In this document: positions 58,262 through 64,000 of the stretch, piece by piece
Layout of the letters: each line of letters opens with the position of its first letter
Numbering within the stretch: the stretch's first letter is position 1
NCBI GenBank assembly: GCA_031002005.1
Contig: CM061920.1
Coordinates: 115,000,095-115,064,094, forward strand
DNA from: Vandiemenella viatica
Lineage: Eukaryota; Arthropoda; Insecta; Orthoptera; Morabidae
Length of the DNA stretch: 64,000 bases
Reading direction: 5' to 3'
Notes under the pieces: model-generated
The model's database searches: none
The model's input: only the letters and a program-made list of their open reading frames with translations
Told to the model about the DNA's origin: nothing
Made by a program: the position numbers and the translations under genes

Positions 58262-59740
58262 AATTTCTATAAGGTGTTTTTTTGTCAGAAGCCATTATCT
58301 CCCTTTATACTTAACCGAAATCAATGAATGAGGTGTCATTTTTAAGCGTATGTTCTCCACTTTGGTCACATCAAACTTTAAGAAAGGAATTTTTCGGAAT
58401 TCAACCCTTGAAGGACAAATAAAGTCAGTTTTTCTAAAATGATGTTTTTTGTTGTTACAAGTCATTTATCTCTCTGGATACCTATCTGAAATAGTTTAAT
58501 GAAGTATCATTTTAATGATTAAGATCTCCGCTTTGGTGACATCATATATTACGACATGAATTTTCGGATTTTGGCCCTTATAAGGCACAGTATAAATATT
58601 TCTGCAATACGTTTTTGTGTCAGGAGACATTTATCCCCCTTCATCTCTAACCAATATAGATAAATGAGGTATCATATTAAAGATTAAGTATCCGCAGTGG
58701 TCACATTATATTTTAAGGACGGAATTTTTCGGAATTTGACCCTTAAAAGGTTTTTGTGTATCGAGCCATTCCTCTACCCGGATATCTAACTGAAATTGAT
58801 AAATGAAGTAAAATTGTGAGGAGTAATGTCTCCGCTTTGGTGACATCATATATTAAGAAAGAATTTTTTTAAAAAAATTCAATCCTTAAAAGGGAAAAGT
58901 ATCAATAATTCTACAACGCTATTTTGTGTCATGAGCCATTTATCTCCATTAATATCTATCCGAAATAGATAAATGAAGTATCATTTCAAAGGTTACAGTC
59001 TCCGCTGTGTTCACATATTTTAAGACAGCAATTTTTCGGAATTTATCCCTTAAAGGACAAAAATATCAGTATTTCCGAAATGAGTTTTTTGTGTCTCGGG
59101 CCATTTATCCCCATGGATACCTAACCAAAATCGATAAATGAAGTAACATTATGAAGAGTAATGTGTCCGCTTTGGTGACATTATGTATTAAGAAAGAAAG
59201 TTTTTGAAATACATCCCTTAAAGGGAAGAAGTATCAATGGATCTGAAAGGCGTTTTCGTCTCACGAACGATTTATCTCCCTTATAATATAACCAAAATAG
59301 ATAAATGAGGTATCATTTTAAAGATTGAAGTCTCTGCTGTGGTCACATCATATTTTAAGAAAGCATTTTTTTTGGAATTTGACGTTTTAAGGGCGAAAGT
59401 ATCCTTATTTCCATTACGTATTTTTGTGGCACGCGCCATTTATTTTCCTTAATATCCAATTGAACTCGAAAAATTAGATGCTATTTTAGAGCTTAATGTC
59501 TCCACTTTAGTCGCATTATTTTTAAAAAGGATTTTTTTCGGAATTTGATCCTTACGGGGCAAAAGTATTATTATTTCCATAACTTTTTTTTTGTTATCAT
59601 CCTCTTATTTCCCCTCATACTTTACCGAAATCAGTAAATGAGATACCATTTTAAAGATTAAGGTCTCCTCTTAGATAACATAATAGATTAGGAACAAAAT
59701 TTTTCGAAATTTGACCCTTGAAGGAAAAAGTAATAACTTT
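58262..59740 (-). repeat. ~167-bp satellite array, orientation 2
   Basis: The same monomer as at 33.19-34.38 kb, on the opposite strand. Cores of the CCCTTNAAGG type are at about 58404, 58575, 58740, 58883, 59047, 59215, 59383, 59549 and 59715. Spacing is 164-171 bp except one of 143. Monomers vary by about 20% by eye. The conserved phrases appear as 'atttatctcc', 'tctccgctttggtgacatca' and 'tttttcggaat'. Confidence 0.95.
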
Positions 59741-60292
59741 GAAAGTCGCACGTATGAGACACTTCAGAGCTAAGCTATTAGATAGCATCAGCACATAGGA
59801 CAGAGATATTAATAAACTGCTTCACTGTTGTCAACAAGGACTGAGCACGTTACCAATAAATGGCAGCACCTCATATCACGGAGGTTTCAATAAACTGCGC
59901 GTTTTTTGTACAACAATTAGCGTATCGGATATTTTTTCTGTTACAGAAAGATTTTTGTTTTTCTCTACAATTCCTATTTAAACATTTTATATGTGAAATG
60001 TTCTCACAGCTACACATATCGCAGAGATACGGATATTCTTTGTGTATTTCACGTGGGTTAGTTGTAATATGCTTAGGTCAGTGACAGTTTGTCATACCTA
60101 TGATTTACGGGTTCAAAAGTGTTTCCTAATTGTTTTGTACTATGCTGTAAGTGACAGATTTGATAAAGGAGCTGGAATGGGAATCATTGCAAGAAAGGAG
60201 GAGGATGAGGAGGGTCATGGGAGTGTACAGGGCATATACTGGCAGGGAAAGATATTGGAGGAGGTATGAAAAATAGTGCATGGAAGGGAAAA
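59741..60292. other. no recognised feature
   Basis: Non-coding by appearance; open frames at 59860-60084 and 60042-60269 match no family. Confidence 0.5.
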
Positions 60293-60545
60293 GATTTTTT
60301 TTTTTTTTTTTTAAGCAGTTTAACGTCCCTTTTTAACAACGTGGTCTTTAGAGACTGGAAAGGATGGGGGCAAGGAATGGGAAGGAATTCGGCCATGGCC
60401 TTTTGAAGGAAGCATCCCGGCATTCACCTGGAGTGATTTGGGGAAACCATGGAAAACCCAAATCTGGATGCCCGGACAGGGATTCGAACCGCCGTCCTCC
60501 CGAATGCGAGGCCAGAACGCTATCCGTTACACCACCACGCTCAGT
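60293..60545 (-). mobile_element. tRNA-derived SINE, family A, near full length
   Basis: The best copy in the window. On the minus strand it has an A box in TGGTGTAACGGATAGCG (60519-60535), a B box GGTTCGAATCCC (60479-60490), a body with 'ccatggtttccccaaatcac', and a 3' end in an A run (the T run at about 60297-60313 on the plus strand). This SINE type is common in insects. It is transcribed by RNA polymerase III and moved by LINE enzymes. Confidence 0.92.
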
Positions 60546-60774
60546 GGGGAAAAGATAATCATGACCACAAGTTGGCGATCGATTTCAGGCACAAGGGTGT
60601 GGGAAGATTTTCTTTTTTAGGTAAGGGTGTCTGGGATTGGAATGAGTTACCAAGGGAAATGATGAATAACTTACCAACAATGTTAAAAGAATTTTAAGTT
60701 AAAATTTGTAGAGGGCAAATGTAGCTGGGTGCAAGATAGGGGGAAGTTTGGTTTGTAGGGAAATTGCCACCAGA

Positions 60775-61825
60775 GCATGTGCTCCATTGCAATTAAATTA
60801 AATGATCACTGCGACCTCAAAACCATAATCAAAATGCGAGCCCTCAGACAAAAACTCCTAGTATGCACATTTGTGGATTTGAAAAAGGCTTATGACTCAA
60901 TAGATAGGCTTTCACTATTCCAAATTTTAGAAGAAAGGGGATTAGATCCAAAAACATGAGAACTCATAAAACAAACACTAACTGGCACTAAATCTAAAGT
61001 AAAATTCATGGGAGAAATTTCAGAACCCTTCGACATTCAAACAGGTGTGAGTGAGACAAGGAGATGGGCTCTCTCCTCTTCTGTTCAATGTCATTCTAGA
61101 CAAGGTTATGGACGAATAGGAGAAAGAACTCAAGAAACGTAAGTGTTGGAAACCAATCCCACTCTGCTTTCCCAAAAATAATCTGTACATAACATATCTC
61201 ACTTTTGTGGATGATTTGACAATACTAGCAGAAGATGAAGAGACTGCCATCAAACAGCTTGAGACACATAAAGAATGTGCAGAAAAGTAGGGTTACAAAT
61301 CTCATCCAAGAAAACTGAATACGTATCTTCAAAGACAGAAATAGCAAGATTGAGAACAAAATACGGTAAAATCAACAGGTTTCCATACTTTAAATACCTC
61401 GGAGAATTCATTGAATCGAGAAAATCTAGCAGAAAAATCACCTTCAAAAAGTAAAACAGGTATTAGGGTTAATGCAAAATGTCTACAACAAAAAATCCAT
61501 GTCAAGACAGGCCAAAAATTCGGCACTACAACACAATCATAAAACCAACAGTCCTCTACACAGGTGAAACGTTAACACTTAACAGAAAACACGATCTTGA
61601 AGAAATAAAAAGAGCAAGACTCACTAAAGTTGGTTACAGACTACAATCAAAACAACAGACAATTTTCAAACATCGAAATTGACATCAAGAAAAGGCGAAT
61701 GAAATTCTTTGTTCACATTAAGAGGTTACCAGAAAATCGGTTGACAAAAAAGATAATAAATTAAGTAACTTCACATAAAAATCCAACACATTGGCTGAAT
61801 GAAATTCAGAAGGATCTTAGGGAGC
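60775..61825 (+). pseudogene. LINE family L, RT copy
   Basis: Reverse transcriptase with VCTFVDLKKAYDSIDR (about 60865), then IQTGVSETRRWALSPLLFNV disrupted by a frameshift (usual QTGVRQGDGLSPLLFN), and LTFVDDLTILAEDEETAIK (about 61199), which holds the FVDD catalytic site. It continues through YFKYLGEFIES (about 61386) to KIRHYNTIIKPTVLYTGE and TLNRKHDLEEIKRARLTK. Stops at about 60958, 61118 and 61288. The last stretch matches 57650-58000. It is cut off at both ends. Confidence 0.9.
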
Positions 61826-62672
61826 ATCCATAAACCCACGTGGCCCCCTCTAGAGAGGGGGGAGGGGGGAGATTGGATGGAAAGCTCCGTTGAGCTACAT
61901 GGGGAGGAGGTGGGGATGTTTCCCAAGTCAAGCCACATAGCTTTTCATTCATATTATTTGTTATTTGTAACAGTAAAATAAGGTACAGTCTTTATCATTA
62001 AACGTGGCCAGCCTTGCCAGCGGCTATCTCTCCCTTTTTGTACAGTGTGGCAACACAGGAAATGCGTGACGTCACAGGAAACTTTAACTCGTCTCTTGAC
62101 TCCGCCCATGGTGGCATCCTATTGGTAGATATTCAATCAAGGGCTTTCTATATTTCAGATGATTCATTTTGTAATGTCAAGTTGCAGAATATACAATTAA
62201 AGATAGGTGGCAGATACGTGGCTTAGCTCTGCCCATTGAAGTGCATTATTGCCCGGATATTTCAGCCACTTACAGCAGATTCCATTTCTTACGTTATGCT
62301 ATTAAAACCAATATTAATGTTCGGAAAGTAACAAAGGATTGGTTGAAAGGGTAGCAAAGAGTAGACAAGATGATAAATTTTATTTAGATTTATTGCGTTT
62401 ATGCTAAAGAAACGTTTATTCTGATTATTTTGGATAATTTCTTTTCTTATTTAAATCGTGTATAAACTAAGAAAATGATAGGCAAGTCACGAATAGTTTA
62501 AATCTTAATTTTTAGTTGATATGGAAGCGGTCCTAACGAAATTAACATAAAAACATGTATCTCGAAGTTCCATATAGGTTGTTTACGGACTGGATAGCCA
62601 AAGCCATAGAGCAAGCTGTGTGGTCTATTGGCTACCATTGTAGGCTAGTAATGGTGCGGTCGCTGGTTCGAA
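61826..62672. other. no gene recognised
   Basis: A purine-rich stretch near 61858-61870 (GGGGGGAGGGGGGAG) is the only notable detail. A tRNA-like B box, GGTTCGAAACT, lies at about 62664-62674 where the foldback element begins. Confidence 0.5.
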
Positions 62673-63942
62673 ACTATATTGGGGTAATTTTTTTTTTTTT
62701 TTTTTTTTGTTTCCAAACTGTTCCAAATTACCCATTGTTAATGTATAAATTTTTGAATTTCTGTAGTAAAAAACAGATAATCAAAACATCAGACTAAAAA
62801 ACTATTTCTACTACATTTTGCTGAATAAAATGTTCATTATAAAAACCATAGCATTTAATCAAAAGCACTGAGCTATAAACAGAATCATCTCTTAAATTCA
62901 CTCCTCATGACTAACCTGCTGTTCAGCAACCTAGAACGTTAACCACAGGAACATGGAGCTCAGGCTGCCGTCTTACTTGTCAGAGTGTATACAATGCATC
63001 TAAGGAAGACCGTTTCATTCAATCTGTCTTGCAGACACACTTTTCCGAAATAATCTCTTTGTGATTGTTTCTGTAATTTAGTAATACAAAAAATTCTACC
63101 TCCTCAAACATTGTAATTCCCGTGTTTGTCCATTACTCAAAAATTCTAATCGATTATAAATAAGTGCTTTTGCTGTTAGTAAGGCCTTCCACAATACTGC
63201 CAGATAGGACCAAATTATTTTAAAACTAAAACAGGACGAAATTAAAAATGCATAATTCAATTACAGTTTCTTACTATGCTTGAAGATCTCTCGGGCATGC
63301 GGCTGGGTCAATTGACCATAAATGAATGAAAAAAAATTATTATTTTTTGTTCATCTATGAACAATTGACCCAGCCGCACGGCCTAGAGATCTTCAAGCAT
63401 CAAATTCGCCGGGAAAACTAATGATTACACTGCTCAAAATGCATTCCTCATCTAATATTATCTTTTTATAGCCAAGGGGAAAGATTATTCGCATTAGAGA
63501 TTAGAATTTGTTCTTAAACTTAATGCCGGAAATTGGCTTTTTATGGCACGTAATTGTTCCAGGTTATTCTCGTTATTTCAACAGGAATGTGAAAGAATTA
63601 AAAAAAAAAAATCAGCTGCCTTCTGCAAATGGTAAGATCTGCTTGGAGGTTCTTTGAAAAGAGTCACTGGTAGCCAATAATTCCAGAGATGAAATGGTTA
63701 GTCATGAGGAGCGAATTTAAGACATGATTCTGTTTATAGTTCAGTGCTTTCGATTAAATGCTACGGTTTTTATAATGAACATTTTATTAAACAAAATGTA
63801 ATAGAAATAGTTTATTAGTCTGATGTATTGATTGTTATATTTTTTACTACAGAAATTACATATTTTATACATAAACAATGGGTATGTTGGAACAGTTTGG
63901 GAACGGGGGATGGGGGGGGGGGGAAATTATACCGCAATATAG
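62673..63942. repeat. large foldback element, ~245-bp arms
   Basis: Left arm 62673-62915 and right arm 63697-63942 are reverse complements at roughly 88% identity by eye: 'ccaaactgttccaa', 'atttctgtagtaaaaaa', 'ttcattataaaaacc' and 'actcctcatgactaac' all recur. At the same place in both arms lies a homopolymer, T in the left (62688-62708) and, read in the same direction, C in the right (G on the plus strand, 63911-63923). The middle contains a further hairpin (63276-63400). Confidence 0.93.
63276..63400. repeat. internal hairpin of the foldback element
   Basis: ATGCTTGAAGATCTCT at 63276 and 'ggctgggtcaattg' pair with CAATTGACCCAGCC at 63362 and AGATCTTCAAGCAT ending at 63400. About 39 bp per arm with three mismatches, and an AT-rich loop. 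Confidence 0.93.
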
Positions 63943-63944
63943 AA

Positions 63945-64000
63945 CAAAGTGGTTGGAAGAACGCAAACAAACTTTCTAGGAAAGAATGAAAGCCTACTGG
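63945..64000 (+). mobile_element. LINE family L fragment at the window edge
   Basis: 'aaagaatgaaagcctactgg' with 'gaacgcaaacaaactttc' before it matches 58125-58175 ('aaagaatgaaagcctattgg'). It runs out of the window and abuts the foldback element at its left. Confidence 0.8.

Noticed and set aside
62600..62690. Possible tRNA gene
   Set aside because: Only the B-box-like GGTTCGAAACT is good; the acceptor stem and anticodon arm do not pair. It is tRNA-like sequence in a foldback element.

Overview
The window looks like part of an insect (at least arthropod) nuclear chromosome. It is AT-rich, has long introns and is dominated by degraded transposable elements of insect type: a Mos1-like mariner, other mariners, Penelope-like elements, gypsy, tRNA-derived SINEs and LINEs. 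A species cannot be named from the sequence. The very large TE-filled intron would fit a large-genome insect such as a polyneopteran, but that is a guess.

The one host gene I can support is on the minus strand. It is MIC60 (mitofilin/IMMT), the core subunit of the mitochondrial MICOS complex. Four exons in the left part (4930-5088, 5247-5475, 11593-11727, 11813-11950) and one at 41049-41253 join in consistent reading phase and encode the coiled-coil part of the protein. A short upstream exon at 41426-41467 is probable, and another ending at 42597 is possible. One intron is about 29.1 kb. The amino-terminal exons and the carboxy-terminal mitofilin domain were not found, so the gene should continue on both sides of what is identified here.

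Layout, left to right. 0.4-1.1 kb: worn dispersed repeat. 1.1-4.1 kb: frameshifted Penelope-like element with reverse transcriptase, GIY-YIG endonuclease and a candidate hammerhead ribozyme. 4.4 kb: perfect 42-bp palindrome. 4.9-5.5 kb: MIC60 exons. 6-11 kb: LINE tail, two dead DDE transposases, and a Mos1-like mariner nested in a possible LTR. 11.6-12 kb: MIC60 exons. 12.8-41 kb (giant intron): a mariner relic, a solo LTR, tandem repeats, a 480-bp foldback element, a gypsy element with 98%-similar LTRs but no reverse transcriptase, a mariner nested in a foldback element, LINE and Penelope relics, SINEs, a ~167-bp satellite, a pogo-type MITE and minisatellites. 41-45 kb: MIC60 exons, a BED-finger relic and a long inverted-repeat element. 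45-64 kb: SINEs, a second solo LTR, a LINE endonuclease split by a Helitron-like element, a second array of the same satellite in opposite orientation, LINE 3' ends and a large foldback element.

I found no complete functional gene other than the partial MIC60, and no convincing new multi-gene system. The most interesting items are structural: the Penelope hammerhead, the inverted pair of satellite arrays, the set of foldback elements, the gypsy internal deletion and the perfect palindrome.
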